Positions 47,312 through 57,481 of a stretch of 64,000 nucleotides of DNA are shown in pieces. The first letter of the stretch is position 1, and every line of letters starts with the position of its first letter. The DNA comes from Duodenibacillus massiliensis (GTDB lineage Bacteria; Pseudomonadota; Gammaproteobacteria; Burkholderiales; Burkholderiaceae_F): assembly GCF_900128485.1 (NCBI RefSeq), contig NZ_LT635855.1:12096-76095 (forward strand). Direction: 5' to 3'. A program made the translations under genes and the position numbers. The notes under the pieces are model-generated. The model was not told the origin of the DNA. It did no database searches and saw only the letters and a program-made list of their open reading frames with translations.

Positions 47312-48571
47312 TGTGCGGCTCGCGCGTTTCAGAAGGTCAGCTGCCGCAGCGCGCGCTTCCTCAATAATTGTTTCTTCCCCGGGGACGTGTCCCTTTTCCA
47401 TGATGACCGCGCCGTTACAGATTACGGTGTCAATACTGGAACTCTGAGCGCTGTAAACCCAGTCGGAGATGAGGTTGTAGCCCGGGGTAAAGCGCGTGGA
47501 ATTATCGGTGCGGATAAGGAGGGCGTCAGCGGCGGCACCCTCGCGGATCACGCCCGCATTAAGCCCGAAAGCGTCAGCGCCTGCGCGCGTAGCCCAGTCA
47601 AAAACCTGATGGGCGGGGAGCACCTCGGGACCAAAATTCACCTTCGCGAGAAGCGCCGCGAATTTCATTTCCTCCCGCATGTCGACATTATTGTTAGAGG
47701 CGCAGCCGTCGGTACCGAGCGCGACGCGGCAGCCCGCGTCCGTCACCGCCTTGGAGCGGAAAACGCCGCTTGCGAGCTTCATGTTGGAAGACGGATTGTG
47801 CGAGAGGGTAGAGCGGCGCTTCGCGAGGATTTCAATATCGGCGTCGGTGAGATGCACGCAGTGCGCAAGCACTGATTTTTCCGTGAGAAGCCCCAGGCTG
47901 TCGCAGTACGCGGTGGGGGTCATCCCGTGCGCCTTGATGCAGTCGGCGTTTTCCTGCGCGGTTTCGGACAAGTGCATGTGCAGCGTGAGGCCGTTGTCGC
48001 GCGCAAAGTTGGCGCAGCGCTTTAAAAGATCGGTCCCTGCGGTGTAGACGGCGTGCGGTGCGACGGTAACGCCGATTAAAGTTCCTTCGAGGTTGCGGGC
48101 AAGGCGTTTGGTGCGGGAAAAGGCTTCATTTAAAACGGCCGTGCCGCGCCTGTCCATCACGGTGTCCGCGACAAGCGCACGGACGCCCAGCTCTTCGGCG
48201 GCACGGATCGTTTCCTCCACAAGCCAGTACATGTCGTTAAAGAGCACCGACCCGGACTTGATCATCTCGAGAATGGCGAGCTTCGAGCCCACGTAAATGT
48301 CGTGCGCCGTGAGTTTGGCTTCCAGCGGCCAGATGCGGTCGTTAAGCCACGTAAAAAGCGCCATATCGTCGCCGTAGCCGCGCAAAAGGGCCATCGCCTG
48401 ATGGGTGTGCGTGTTGTAAAAGGGCGGCAAAAGCGCCATGCCGTGCGCGTCAATGACGCGGTCTGCACCGGCGGTCTCAGGCGCCTTTAAATCCGCAAAA
48501 ACTCCCTTATCGATGAGCACATGCGTGCGGCTGCCGTTAAGCGTCACGTTTCTTAAGAGTAGGCTCGTCAT
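47309..48571 (-). CDS. S-adenosylhomocysteine/5'-methylthioadenosine deaminase-like amidohydrolase
   Basis: 420 residues of the metal-dependent TIM-barrel amidohydrolases (MtaD/DadD branch). Metal ligands: His55 and His57 (YNTHTHQAMALLRG), His200 (LHMHLSETAQE), His237 (VLAHCVHL) and Asp288 (LGTDGCASNNNVDM). The N-DMHYL-like FNDMYWLVEET and GFDAN-like GCASNNNVDMREEMK segments are typical of the SAH/MTA-deaminase group, which turns S-adenosylhomocysteine to S-inosylhomocysteine. Cytosolic. It follows an SAHH-like gene by 25 bp on the minus strand; the pair sits between rpoC and rpsL, where there is normally no gene. Confidence 0.85.
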   Translation of the reverse strand: MTSLLLRNVTLNGSRTHVLIDKGVFADLKAPETAGADRVIDAHGMALLPPFYNTHTHQAMALLRGYGDDMALFTWLNDRIWPLEAKLTAHDIYVGSKLAILEMIKSGSVLFNDMYWLVEETIRAAEELGVRALVADTVMDRRGTAVLNEAFSRTKRLARNLEGTLIGVTVAPHAVYTAGTDLLKRCANFARDNGLTLHMHLSETAQENADCIKAHGMTPTAYCDSLGLLTEKSVLAHCVHLTDADIEILAKRRSTLSHNPSSNMKLASGVFRSKAVTDAGCRVALGTDGCASNNNVDMREEMKFAALLAKVNFGPEVLPAHQVFDWATRAGADAFGLNAGVIREGAAADALLIRTDNSTRFTPGYNLISDWVYSAQSSSIDTVICNGAVIMEKGHVPGEETIIEEARAAAADLLKRASRT

Positions 48572-48596
48572 GGTGTGGTGGTCCTCGCTTAAAAAA

Positions 48597-49655
48597 TCAG
48601 ATCAGATCGAGCTCTTCACCCAACAGGCCGCCCGCGCGGGTGTCGGCAAGAATCGCGGCTTCAAGTTCGGCCGGAGGATCAATGACGCCGCGGGCTTCGG
48701 GGTGTCCGGTAAGCCAAAGGGCCCCTGCGTTATGAAGGGCCATGGTGGCGTCAATGTACTTCATGAGCGTGGGTTCGGTGAGAATAAAGTTAAGCGGCCG
48801 CTTTCCTTCCAGAACGCGCGAAGCGGGAACGCCCGGGCCGTATTCATCCTCCACGCCCATATTGGCCAGGAGAGCCCGGCTTTCGGTGTAAGCGCGGGCA
48901 TCAGCCGCGTATGTCGCTGCGCCGGCAACACCCGTGGCGGTGACAACGGCGTGGGCTGCTGCGACAGCCTTTTCAACGGCGGCTTTGTCGTTAAAGGCAA
49001 TCCACGTGACGTCCGTGAGGGTTTTAAGGCGCGCTGAGACCGTGGAGGGTTCCGTCACCACACTGATGCGGGCGCCGAGCTGATGCGCGTAGGTGATGAG
49101 ACCGGTGCCCACCTTGCCGCTGCCGAAAATGACAAGGTTTTTCCCCGTCCAGTCTTTAAATCCGAGCTGTGCCATAGCGCGGTAAAAGCTTTCGCCTGTC
49201 CCGAGACACGTTTCAATGCGCTTGATGCGGCCAGCGTCGGCGATGAAAACGGGATGCGCGGGATTTTTGTAATGCGGCACTCCGGAGCGCGTGAGTTCGA
49301 CGGTGCCGATACGGGTCGGGCTTTCGATAAAGGCGGCGGCACAGTCAAGAATGAGGTCGTACTGTCCGGCATCTGACCGGGCATCCGCGACCGCAATGCC
49401 GTTTGCTCTTAAGCAGTCAAGGGCGGCTGGGTCATTGGGCATGACCTCTGAAATCCCGACCGTGAGCCGGGCGCCTGCGGCCGCAAGTGCCCGGTATTTG
49501 GCAAAGGTGTTGAAGTAAACGGGGGTGGCGTCAAGCACCGAGAGCCCTTCAAAGGGCCGGGTTCGGGCCCAGCGGGCTGTTTGTGCGCAAAGGGCGGGGT
49601 ATTCGTCGGGTTTGTAGCGCGCTTTCAGCGGCGCATCAAAGACAGAAGTGAACAT
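48597..49655 (-). CDS. Short S-adenosylhomocysteine-hydrolase-like protein
   Basis: 352 residues, well under the 430-470 of ordinary SAH hydrolase. The Rossmann motif VIFGSGKVGTGLI has GxGxxG at 178-183. Flanking blocks recall SAHH: DATPVYFNTFAKYRALAAAG, LTVGISEVMPNDPAALDCL, YDLILDCAAAF and KRIETCLGTGESFYRAMAQL. The canonical C-terminal H-P-S-F/K-Y end of SAHH is not present. It probably binds NAD and a nucleosyl-homocysteine. With the deaminase downstream it may cleave S-inosylhomocysteine to inosine and homocysteine; that is inference. Other readings: an ornithine-cyclodeaminase-like or other NAD oxidoreductase. Confidence 0.7.
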   Translation of the reverse strand: MFTSVFDAPLKARYKPDEYPALCAQTARWARTRPFEGLSVLDATPVYFNTFAKYRALAAAGARLTVGISEVMPNDPAALDCLRANGIAVADARSDAGQYDLILDCAAAFIESPTRIGTVELTRSGVPHYKNPAHPVFIADAGRIKRIETCLGTGESFYRAMAQLGFKDWTGKNLVIFGSGKVGTGLITYAHQLGARISVVTEPSTVSARLKTLTDVTWIAFNDKAAVEKAVAAAHAVVTATGVAGAATYAADARAYTESRALLANMGVEDEYGPGVPASRVLEGKRPLNFILTEPTLMKYIDATMALHNAGALWLTGHPEARGVIDPPAELEAAILADTRAGGLLGEELDLI

Positions 49656-49972
49656 AGGTGCTTAAAACGACAAACGGAAAAACGCAGGCTGCGGGCTCAA
49701 AACACAACATCCTGTGCAAAGTGCCCGCATTATGACAAAGCGGCGGGGAAAATTGCGCAAAAAGAGCATGAGACGCTTGACATTATTGGAAAAAAATACG
49801 ATACTCCCGTTCTTTTCCGAAGCCTGCAGATTGTCGGAGGCCGTTTTGTGCGTCCGAAGGCAGCTTTGCAGGAAAGGAAAAGAATTCACCAGCAACATGT
49901 CTCCCCGAGAACCTTTCGGACGTGTGCCGCAAAGGGGCGAGGGGATGGTTTTACACAGAAAATACGGACACT
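49656..49972. other. Intergenic region before the str operon
   Basis: 317 bp between the minus-strand pair and rpsL. Holds the rpsL promoter at 49777-49805 and a 167-base leader whose CCTGCA and TGCAGG (about 49824 and 49868) could pair. Open frames across it lack codon bias and are rejected. Confidence 0.5.
49777..49805 (+). promoter_or_regulatory. Sigma-70 promoter of the str operon (rpsL)
   Basis: TTGACA at 49777-49782, 17-bp spacer, GATACT at 49800-49805. Perfect -35. Confidence 0.75.
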
Positions 49973-50350
49973 ATGCCCACTATTAATCAGCTTGTGCGCA
50001 AGCCCCGTGAGCTTACGCATGACAAAAGCAAGAGCCCTGCTCTGAAAAACAGCCCGCAGAAGCGCGGTGTTTGCACCAAGGTCTACACGACGACCCCGAA
50101 GAAGCCGAACTCGGCTCTGCGTAAGGTCGCCAAGGTCCGCCTCACCAACGGCTTTGAAGTGATTTCCTACATCGGCGGCGAAGGCCACAACCTGCAGGAA
50201 CACTCCGTGGTTCTCATCCGCGGCGGCCGTGTGAAGGATCTTCCCGGTGTGCGTTATCACATCGTGCGCGGTTCTCTCGATACCCAGGGTGTCAAGGATC
50301 GTAAGCAGGCTCGTTCCAAGTACGGCGCCAAGCGCCCGAAGGCAGCGTAA
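49973..50350 (+). CDS. rpsL: 30S ribosomal protein S12
   Basis: 125 residues from ATG 49973 ([10 protein letters not shown]). The loop [16 protein letters not shown] carries Lys43 and [13 protein letters not shown] carries Lys88, the wild-type residues at the streptomycin-resistance positions. Decoding-site protein. Head of the str operon. Confidence 0.98.
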   Translation: MPTINQLVRKPRELTHDKSKSPALKNSPQKRGVCTKVYTTTPKKPNSALRKVAKVRLTNGFEVISYIGGEGHNLQEHSVVLIRGGRVKDLPGVRYHIVRGSLDTQGVKDRKQARSKYGAKRPKAA

Positions 50351-50460
50351 TTCGCGGCGACACTTGTCAGCCGTAAATGGACGGTCCGCGCTTAAAACTG
50401 GACCGAGTAAGTCGCAGTCGCCCGGAAGCTTTTCCGAGTGTGTACTGCATTAAGTAATAC

Positions 50461-50500
50461 AAGGCCCCGGACAAAGCAAACGAAGTTTCCGGCAGGCCTT
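50461..50500 (+). promoter_or_regulatory. Hairpin in the rpsL-rpsG spacer, candidate S7 binding site
   Basis: AAGGCC and CCGGA (50461-50471) face TCCGG and GGCCTT (50488-50500), loop of about 16. In E. coli, S7 represses the str mRNA by binding the S12-S7 spacer. The 179-bp spacer here is long for the operon. No sequence model was run. Confidence 0.4.
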
Positions 50501-50529
50501 AAAGACTGAAGACAACGAAAGAGGAAAAA

Positions 50530-51000
50530 ATGCCCCGTCGTCGCGAAGTACCCAAGCGTGAGATTCTCCCTGATCCGAAGTTCGGCAGCGTTGAAATCTC
50601 CAAATTCATCAACGTCGTCATGCTCGACGGCAAGAAGGCCGTCGCTGAACGCATCGTCTACGGTGCTCTGCAGCACATTGAAGAAAAGTCCGGCAAGAAC
50701 GCTCTTGAAGTGTTCACGACCGCCCTCAACAACGTCCGTCCGCTCGTGGAAGTGAAGAGCCGCCGTATCGGCGGTGCGAACTACCAGGTGCCGGTTGAGG
50801 TCCGTCCTGTCCGCCGTCTGGCTCTGGCAATGCGCTGGCTGCGTGAAAGCGCGAAAGCCCGTTCCGAAAAGTCTATGCCCCAACGCTTGGCTGGTGAGCT
50901 GTTGGAAGCTGCGGAAGGCCGCGGCGGTGCTATGAAGAAGCGTGACGAAGTGCATCGTATGGCTGAAGCCAACAAGGCCTTCTCGCATTTCCGCTTCTAA
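50530..51000 (+). CDS. rpsG: 30S ribosomal protein S7
   Basis: 156 residues. [20 protein letters not shown] and [18 protein letters not shown] are invariant S7 blocks. Nucleates assembly of the 30S head and is the usual feedback repressor of this operon. A Shine-Dalgarno gagga precedes the ATG. Confidence 0.98.
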   Translation: MPRRREVPKREILPDPKFGSVEISKFINVVMLDGKKAVAERIVYGALQHIEEKSGKNALEVFTTALNNVRPLVEVKSRRIGGANYQVPVEVRPVRRLALAMRWLRESAKARSEKSMPQRLAGELLEAAEGRGGAMKKRDEVHRMAEANKAFSHFRF

Positions 51001-51016
51001 TTCTGACAATCCGATG

Positions 51017-51045
51017 CGGGAGAAGCCCTTCGGGCGTCTCTCCCG
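51017..51045 (+). other. Intercistronic hairpin rpsG-fusA
   Basis: CGGGAGA and GCCC face GGGC and TCTCCCG (51017-51045). No T-run; it may shield mRNA or tune fusA translation. Confidence 0.4.
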
Positions 51046-51075
51046 TGTCATTACCCTGATAAGAGTAAATAAGTC

Positions 51076-53178
51076 ATGGCTCGTACTACTCCGATTTCGC
51101 GCTACCGCAATATCGGTATTTCTGCCCACATTGACGCGGGCAAGACCACGACGACCGAACGTATTCTGTTCTTCACGGGCGTCAACCATAAGCTCGGTGA
51201 AGTCCACGACGGCGCTGCCACGATGGACTGGATGGAACAGGAACAGGAACGTGGTATCACGATTACGTCCGCCGCTACGACCTGCTTCTGGCGCGGCATG
51301 GACATGCAGTACCAACCGTACCGTTTCAACATCATCGACACCCCGGGGCACGTCGACTTCACGGTTGAAGTCGAACGTTCCATGCGTGTGTTGGACGGCG
51401 CGGTGATGGTTTACTGCGCTGTGGGCGGCGTTCAGCCCCAGTCTGAAACCGTTTGGCGTCAGGCCAACAAGTACGGCGTTCCCCGTATTGCGTTCGTCAA
51501 CAAGATGGACCGCACGGGCGCCAACTTCTTCAAGGTCGTCGATCAGATGGAAAAGCGTCTGAAGGCGCACCCCGTGCCGATCGTGATTCCGATCGGTGCC
51601 GAAGACAACTTCAAGGGTGTGGTTGACCTCATCCGCATGAAGGGCATCATCTGGGACGAAGCCAGCCAGGGCACGAAGTTCGAATACATCGACATCCCGG
51701 CTGAACTCGCTGAAGAAGCCAAGGTCTGGCACGACAAGATGGTCGAAAGCGCTGCTGAAGCAAGCGAAGACCTCATGAACAAGTACCTTGAAGAAGGTGA
51801 ATTAAGCCACGAAGAAATCGTGAAGGGTATCCGCCAGCGCTGCATCGCCGGCGAAATCCAGCCGATGTTCTGCGGCTCCTCCTTCAAGAATAAGGGCGTG
51901 CAGCGTATGCTCGACGGCGTGATTGAATTCCTGCCGTCTCCGGTTGACATTCCCCCGGTTAAGGGCTTTGACCTCAACGACCAGGAAGTCGAACGTGAAG
52001 CAAGCGATGATGCGCCGTTCTCGGCACTGGCCTTCAAGATCATGACCGACCCCTATGTCGGCCAGCTCACCTTCCTGCGCGTTTATTCCGGCATCCTGAA
52101 GTCCGGCGAAACCGTTCTCAACTCCGTCAAGGACAAGAAGGAACGTATCGGCCGTCTGCTGCAGATGCACGCCAACGAACGTAAGGAAATCACGGAAAGC
52201 GAAGCCGGCGACATCGCCGCTGCTGTGGGCCTGAAGGATGTTACGACCGGCGATACGCTCTGCGACATGGCCAAGCCCATCATCCTCGAACGCATGGAAT
52301 TCCCGGAACCTGTGATTTCTCAGGCTGTGGAACCCAAGACCAAGGCCGACCAGGAAAAGATGGCGCTCGCCCTCGGTCGTCTCGCCCGCGAAGACCCGTC
52401 CTTCCGCGTGCGTACCGACGAAGAAAGCGGCCAGACGATTATTTCCGGTATGGGCGAACTGCACCTGGAAATCATTGTCGACCGTATGCGTCGTGAATTC
52501 GGTGTGGAAGCCACGGTCGGTAAGCCCCAGGTTGCCTACCGCGAAACGATCCGCTCCACGGTCGAAAACGCCGAATGCAAGTTTGCCAAGCAGTCCGGCG
52601 GCCGCGGCCAGTACGGTCACGTCGTGCTTAAGCTCGAACCGCTCCCTGCCGGCAAGGGCTTTGAGTTCGTCGATGCCATTAAGGGCGGTGTGGTTCCGCG
52701 TGAATACATCCCGGCGGTTGAAAAGGGCGTTGAAGACACCCTCAAGGCCGGTGTGCTCGCCGGTTACCCGGTTGTGGACGTGAAGGTCACGCTGCACTTC
52801 GGTTCTTACCACGAAGTCGACTCGAACGAAAACGCGTTTAAGATGGCCGCCTCCATGGCCTTCAAGGACGGTATGCGTAAAGCCAACCCCGTTCTGCTTG
52901 AACCGATCATGAAGGTCGAAGTCGAAACGCCGGAAGAAAAGATGGGCGACGTGATGGGCGATCTTTCTAGCCGCCGTGGCGTCATCCAGGGTATGGATGA
53001 CCTCATGGGCGGCGGCAAGGCGATCCGTTGCGAAGTGCCGCTTTCCGAAATGTTCGGCTACTCCACGTCGCTGCGTTCTCTGACGCAGGGGCGTGCAACC
53101 TACGTGATGGAATTCGACCACTACGCGGAAGCTCCGCGCAACGTGGCTGAAGCCATCATCGCTGAAAAGACCAAGTAA
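51076..53178 (+). CDS. fusA: Elongation factor G
   Basis: 700 residues. P-loop [13 protein letters not shown] (17-29), [17 protein letters not shown] and [10 protein letters not shown] GTPase motifs, then domains II-V ([15 protein letters not shown] in domain IV). Drives ribosomal translocation. Normal single copy in the str operon. Confidence 0.98.
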   Translation: MARTTPISRYRNIGISAHIDAGKTTTTERILFFTGVNHKLGEVHDGAATMDWMEQEQERGITITSAATTCFWRGMDMQYQPYRFNIIDTPGHVDFTVEVERSMRVLDGAVMVYCAVGGVQPQSETVWRQANKYGVPRIAFVNKMDRTGANFFKVVDQMEKRLKAHPVPIVIPIGAEDNFKGVVDLIRMKGIIWDEASQGTKFEYIDIPAELAEEAKVWHDKMVESAAEASEDLMNKYLEEGELSHEEIVKGIRQRCIAGEIQPMFCGSSFKNKGVQRMLDGVIEFLPSPVDIPPVKGFDLNDQEVEREASDDAPFSALAFKIMTDPYVGQLTFLRVYSGILKSGETVLNSVKDKKERIGRLLQMHANERKEITESEAGDIAAAVGLKDVTTGDTLCDMAKPIILERMEFPEPVISQAVEPKTKADQEKMALALGRLAREDPSFRVRTDEESGQTIISGMGELHLEIIVDRMRREFGVEATVGKPQVAYRETIRSTVENAECKFAKQSGGRGQYGHVVLKLEPLPAGKGFEFVDAIKGGVVPREYIPAVEKGVEDTLKAGVLAGYPVVDVKVTLHFGSYHEVDSNENAFKMAASMAFKDGMRKANPVLLEPIMKVEVETPEEKMGDVMGDLSSRRGVIQGMDDLMGGGKAIRCEVPLSEMFGYSTSLRSLTQGRATYVMEFDHYAEAPRNVAEAIIAEKTK

Positions 53179-53200
53179 TCAACCCGTTTTGCAGTAAGGG

Positions 53201-53221
53201 GCCGGAAAATCCCTTTCCGGC
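53201..53221 (+). promoter_or_regulatory. Hairpin before the second tuf gene
   Basis: GCCGGAAA (53201-53208), 5-base loop, TTTCCGGC (53214-53221). Same arm CCGGAAA/TTTCCGG as upstream of the first tuf gene. It ends 41 bp before the ATG. Confidence 0.5.
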
Positions 53222-53262
53222 TCCGGCAAAACAGACAGTCAATTTAAAAAGGACCATAAAAA

Positions 53263-54453
53263 ATGGCCAAGGAAAAATTTGAACGAACCAAGCCGCACGT
53301 TAACGTCGGCACCATCGGTCACGTTGACCACGGTAAGACGACGCTCACTGCTGCTATCTGCACGGTTCTCTCCAAGAAGTTCGGCGGCGAAGCCAAGGCT
53401 TACGACCAGATCGACGCGGCTCCTGAAGAAAAGGCCCGCGGCATCACGATCAACACCGCTCACGTTGAATACGAAACCGCCAAGCGCCACTACGCTCACG
53501 TCGACTGCCCGGGGCACGCTGACTATGTGAAGAACATGATTACCGGTGCTGCCCAGATGGACGGCGCCATCCTCGTTGTGTCCGCTGCTGACGGCCCCAT
53601 GCCCCAGACGCGTGAACACATCCTTCTGGCCCGCCAGGTGGGTGTTCCCTACATCATCGTCTACCTGAACAAGTGCGACATGGTTGACGATCCGGAACTG
53701 CTCGAGCTCGTTGAAATGGAAGTCCGCGAACTTCTGTCGAGCTACGACTTCCCGGGCGACACGATCCCGATCATCAAGGGTTCCGCCAAGCTCGCTCTGG
53801 AAGGCGACACGGGTGAACTCGGTGAACAGTCCATCATGAAGCTCGCCGAAACGCTCGACGACTACATCCCGACGCCGCAGCGCGCTCTGGATCAGCCGTT
53901 CCTGATGCCGATCGAAGACGTGTTCTCGATTTCCGGCCGCGGCACCGTTGTGACGGGCCGTGTCGAACGCGGTGTGATCCGCGTCGGCGACGAAATCGAA
54001 ATCGTCGGCATCAAGCCCACGCAGAAAACGACCTGCACGGGCGTGGAAATGTTCCGTAAGCTGCTTGACGAAGGCGAAGCCGGTGACAACGTCGGTATTC
54101 TGCTGCGCGGCACGAAGCGTGAAGACGTGGAACGCGGTCAGGTTCTCGCGAAGCCCGGCACCATCACCCCGCACACGAAGTTCACGGCTGAAGTGTACGT
54201 GCTGACCAAGGAAGAAGGCGGCCGCCACACCCCGTTCTTCAAGGGCTATCGTCCGCAGTTCTACTTCCGTACGACGGACGTGACCGGTACGATCGAACTG
54301 CCGGAAGGCACCGAAATGGTGATGCCCGGCGACAACATCACGATGACCGTTCAGCTCATTTGCCCGATCGCCATGGAAGCCGGCCTTCGCTTCGCTATCC
54401 GTGAAGGCGGTCACACCGTGGGCGCCGGCGTCGTTGCCAAGATCATCGAGTAA
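53263..54453 (+). CDS. tuf: Elongation factor Tu, second copy
   Basis: 396 residues, identical protein to the copy at 33234 (P-loop GHVDHGKT at 19-26). This is the tufA position at the end of the str operon after fusA. The DNA is almost identical to the first copy except near the 5' end and a few silent sites, a sign of gene conversion. Confidence 0.98.
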   Translation: MAKEKFERTKPHVNVGTIGHVDHGKTTLTAAICTVLSKKFGGEAKAYDQIDAAPEEKARGITINTAHVEYETAKRHYAHVDCPGHADYVKNMITGAAQMDGAILVVSAADGPMPQTREHILLARQVGVPYIIVYLNKCDMVDDPELLELVEMEVRELLSSYDFPGDTIPIIKGSAKLALEGDTGELGEQSIMKLAETLDDYIPTPQRALDQPFLMPIEDVFSISGRGTVVTGRVERGVIRVGDEIEIVGIKPTQKTTCTGVEMFRKLLDEGEAGDNVGILLRGTKREDVERGQVLAKPGTITPHTKFTAEVYVLTKEEGGRHTPFFKGYRPQFYFRTTDVTGTIELPEGTEMVMPGDNITMTVQLICPIAMEAGLRFAIREGGHTVGAGVVAKIIE

Positions 54454-54475
54454 TTTTTGATACTCGTTTGAAAAC

Positions 54476-54504
54476 TTGACAGTTTTAGGGGGTGCAGATA
54501 TACT
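54476..54504 (+). promoter_or_regulatory. Strong promoter of the S10 operon
   Basis: TTGACA at 54476-54481, 17-bp spacer, TATACT at 54499-54504, directly after tuf. Near consensus. Confidence 0.8.
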
Positions 54505-54550
54505 GCGCCCCCTTAGTTCTTTTATCTGTTCTTTTTCAGGAATACATCCA

Positions 54551-54862
54551 ATGCAGTCTCAGCGCATCCGCATCCGCCTCAAGGCGTTTGACTACAAGCT
54601 GATCGATCAGTCCGCTCTCGAAATCGTTGACACCGCCAAGCGCACCGGCGCCGTGGTCCGCGGACCGGTTCCGCTCCCCACGCGCATCCAGCGTTTCGAC
54701 ATTCTGCGTTCCCCGCACGTCAACAAGACGAGCCGTGATCAGCTCGAAATCCGCACCCATCAGCGTCTGATGGACATCATTGACCCGACGGACAAAACCG
54801 TGGACGCGCTCATGAAGCTCGATCTGCCGGCCGGCGTCGACGTCAAGATCAAGGTGCAGTAA
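54551..54862 (+). CDS. rpsJ: 30S ribosomal protein S10 / NusE
   Basis: 103 residues from ATG 54551. [20 protein letters not shown] and [19 protein letters not shown] are invariant. Also works as NusE in antitermination. The longer frame from 54476 overlaps the promoter and is rejected. Confidence 0.98.
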   Translation: MQSQRIRIRLKAFDYKLIDQSALEIVDTAKRTGAVVRGPVPLPTRIQRFDILRSPHVNKTSRDQLEIRTHQRLMDIIDPTDKTVDALMKLDLPAGVDVKIKVQ

Positions 54863-55063
54863 TCTGAAAAGGTTTTAAACGCAGGGTTTCTTCAGGGCTC
54901 TTCGGCAGAAGGTGAGGAGCAGGGGAGACCGGCGTTTTTTCATGTCGTTTCTGGCTTCCGAAGCAATCGATCGGTGTTCGAATACTTGCAGACGAACCTC
55001 CCGTCGTGAAACGATTTTTTTAAAGTACGGTCCCGGCCAATCGTAGCCGGGGTGGAGAAATAA
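54863..55063 (+). promoter_or_regulatory. Long structured spacer rpsJ-rplC
   Basis: 201 bases in a place that is usually short. ACGA (54992-54995) can pair with TCGT (55004-55007), which can also pair with ACGA (55011-55014) just before seven T, an attenuator-like choice with short stems. CCCGGC (55032-55037) pairs with GCCGGG (55046-55051) next to the rplC ribosome binding site gtggag. No gene or second promoter is evident. Confidence 0.4.
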
Positions 55064-55708
55064 ATGAGTGATAAGCTCGGCTTAGTCGGCCGCAAGATCG
55101 GCATGACGCGCATCTTCCAGGATGACGGCAAGTCCGTCCCCGTGACGGTGCTCGATGTGTCCGGTAACCGTGTCACGCGTGTGAAGACGGTGGAAACCGA
55201 CGGCTACAATGCAATCCAAGTCGCGTTCGGCACGAAAAAGCCCTCGCGCGTCAACAAGGCTGCTGCCGGTGAATTCGCCAAGGCTGGCGTTGAAGCCGCT
55301 GCCGTGTTGAAAGAGTTCCATATCGATGCTGACAAAGTTGCCGAATACAAGCCCGGCACTGTTCTCGGCGCCGACATCTTCACGGAAGGCCAGAAGGTCG
55401 ACGTGACCGGCACCACCATCGGTAAGGGTTTTGCCGGCGTTATCAAGCGCCACCACTTCTCGTCCAACCGCGCCAGCCACGGTAACTCCGTGACGACCCG
55501 TGCACCGGGCTCTATCGGTAACCGTCAGGATCCGGGCCGTGTTTTCCCGGGTAAGCGTATGGCCGGTCAGCTCGGCAACGCCCAGCGTACGACGCAGAAC
55601 CTGGTTGTGGCCCGCGTCGATGCTGAACGCGGTCTGCTGCTCGTCCGCGGTGCCGTTCCCGGTTCCAAGGGCGGTGAAGTCGTCGTGCGTGCGGCGGTCA
55701 AGGCCTAA
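55064..55708 (+). CDS. rplC: 50S ribosomal protein L3
   Basis: 214 residues. [20 protein letters not shown] at the start and the [20 protein letters not shown] loop with its Gln ([20 protein letters not shown]), the glutamine being the PrmB methylation site in E. coli. 13 bp before rplD. Confidence 0.98.
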   Translation: MSDKLGLVGRKIGMTRIFQDDGKSVPVTVLDVSGNRVTRVKTVETDGYNAIQVAFGTKKPSRVNKAAAGEFAKAGVEAAAVLKEFHIDADKVAEYKPGTVLGADIFTEGQKVDVTGTTIGKGFAGVIKRHHFSSNRASHGNSVTTRAPGSIGNRQDPGRVFPGKRMAGQLGNAQRTTQNLVVARVDAERGLLLVRGAVPGSKGGEVVVRAAVKA

Positions 55709-55721
55709 TTAGGAGCGATCA

Positions 55722-56345
55722 ATGGAACTCAATGTACTCAATGAACAGGGCCAGGAATCGGCAAAGCTTGCCGCTTCCGATACCGTGTTCGGTCGTGAAT
55801 ACAACGAAGCCCTGGTGCACCAGCTCGTGGTTGCCTACCAGGCCAACGCTCGTCAGGGTACCCGTGCGCAGCTTAACCGCCGCGACGTGCACCACACGAC
55901 GAAGAAGCCCTGGCGTCAGAAGGGAACGGGCCGTGCCCGCTCCGGTATGAGCTCGTCTCCCCTGTGGAGAGGCGGTGGCCGTACCTTCCCGAATACGCCG
56001 GATGAAAACTTCACCCAGAAGATCAACAAGAAGGCCTATCGTGCCGCCATGCAGACGATCTTTTCCAAGCTCGCTGCCGACGGTCGCCTTGTTGTGATCG
56101 ATTCGATCAGCGCCGAAACCCCGAAGACGAAGGATTTCGCCGCTAAGCTGAAGGCTCTCGGTGCCGTTGAACACGTAATGGTGATCACCGCTGAAGTCTC
56201 TGACAACCTGTACCTGGCTTCCCGCAACCTCAAGAACGTTCTGGTTGTGGAGCCGCGCTACGCCGATCCGCTCAGCCTGATCTACTACAAGAAGATCGTG
56301 GTGACGAAGGATGCGGTCGCCAAGATCGAGGAGATGCTGGGATGA
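55722..56345 (+). CDS. rplD: 50S ribosomal protein L4
   Basis: 207 residues. [20 protein letters not shown] is the exit-tunnel loop, wild type at macrolide positions. Lines the tunnel and, in E. coli, represses its own operon. Overlaps rplW by 4 bases. Confidence 0.97.
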   Translation: MELNVLNEQGQESAKLAASDTVFGREYNEALVHQLVVAYQANARQGTRAQLNRRDVHHTTKKPWRQKGTGRARSGMSSSPLWRGGGRTFPNTPDENFTQKINKKAYRAAMQTIFSKLAADGRLVVIDSISAETPKTKDFAAKLKALGAVEHVMVITAEVSDNLYLASRNLKNVLVVEPRYADPLSLIYYKKIVVTKDAVAKIEEMLG

Positions 56346-56641
56346 AACAAGATCGTCTGTTGAAGGTGCTTGCCGGCCCCGTGATCTCCGAAAAGAGCAC
56401 GATGCTCGCCGAAAAGAACCGTCAGTACACGTTCCGCGTCGTGCCCTGTGCCACGAAGGCGGAAGTCAAGGCCGCTGTCGAACTGCTCTTTAAGGTCAAG
56501 GTCGACGGTGTTCAGATTCTGAATGTGAAGGGTAAGGTCAAGCGCGCCGGCCGTAACGGCGGTGTGCGCAGCGATGTCCGCAAGGCCTACGTCACCCTCG
56601 CTCAGGGTCAGGAAATCAACTTCGCGCAAGAGGTGAAGTAA
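56342..56641 (+). CDS. rplW: 50S ribosomal protein L23
   Basis: 99 residues. [20 protein letters not shown] and VEGxx-like [15 protein letters not shown] mark it; it docks SRP and trigger factor at the tunnel exit. Its stop is followed at once by the rplB ATG. Confidence 0.97.
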   Translation: MKQDRLLKVLAGPVISEKSTMLAEKNRQYTFRVVPCATKAEVKAAVELLFKVKVDGVQILNVKGKVKRAGRNGGVRSDVRKAYVTLAQGQEINFAQEVK

Positions 56642-57469
56642 ATGGCTCTCGTCAAAACCAAACCGACGTCGGCCGGCCGCCGCCACATGGTGAAGGTCGT
56701 TACGCCCGGTCTGCATACCGGCAAGCCTTTTGCCGCGCTTACCGAGAAGAAGAACCGCGGTTCCGGCCGCAACAACAACGGTCACATTACGTGCCGTCAC
56801 AAGGGCGGCGGCTCCAAGCGTGCCTACCGTCTGATCGACTTCCTGCGCAACAAGGACGGCATCTCCGCCCGCGTTGAACGCATCGAATACGATCCGAACC
56901 GTTCTTCTCACATTGCTCTGGTGTGCTATGCCGACGGCGAACGCCGTTACATCATTGCTCCCAAGGGCCTGAAGGTCAATGACACGATCATGTCGGGTCA
57001 GGAAGCTGCGATTAAGGTCGGCAACACCCTTCCGCTCCGCAACATCCCTGTGGGCACAACGATTCACTGCATCGAAATGCTGCCGGGCAAGGGCGCTCAG
57101 CTCGTCCGTTCCGCCGGTGCGTTCGCTCAGCTGATCGCCCGCGAAGGTGACTACGCTCAGGTCCGCCTGCGTTCCGGTGAAGTGCGCCGCATTCTTATCG
57201 AATGCCGTGCCACGATCGGTACCGTCGGTAACGAAGAAAACAGCCTGCGTGAACTCGGCAAGGCCGGTGCCACCCGTTGGCGCGGCATCCGTCCGACCGT
57301 CCGCGGTAAGGTGATGAACCCGGTTGACCATCCGCACGGCGGTGGTGAAGGCCGTACCGGTACGGGTCGTCCGCCTGTTACGCCTTGGGGTCAGCTCACC
57401 AAGGGTTACCGTACTCGCAACTCCAAGCGCACGGACTCCATGATCGTCCAGCGCCGTTATGACAAGTAA
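56642..57469 (+). CDS. rplB: 50S ribosomal protein L2
   Basis: 275 residues. [20 protein letters not shown] near the start and [20 protein letters not shown] at the peptidyl-transferase-facing end are invariant. Confidence 0.98.
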   Translation: MALVKTKPTSAGRRHMVKVVTPGLHTGKPFAALTEKKNRGSGRNNNGHITCRHKGGGSKRAYRLIDFLRNKDGISARVERIEYDPNRSSHIALVCYADGERRYIIAPKGLKVNDTIMSGQEAAIKVGNTLPLRNIPVGTTIHCIEMLPGKGAQLVRSAGAFAQLIAREGDYAQVRLRSGEVRRILIECRATIGTVGNEENSLRELGKAGATRWRGIRPTVRGKVMNPVDHPHGGGEGRTGTGRPPVTPWGQLTKGYRTRNSKRTDSMIVQRRYDK

Positions 57470-57481
57470 GGGGGCCTCGTA

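Noticed and set aside
49581-50045. Frames crossing the rpsL upstream region
   Set aside because: They run over the rpsL promoter and into rpsL in another frame, with no similarity to known proteins.
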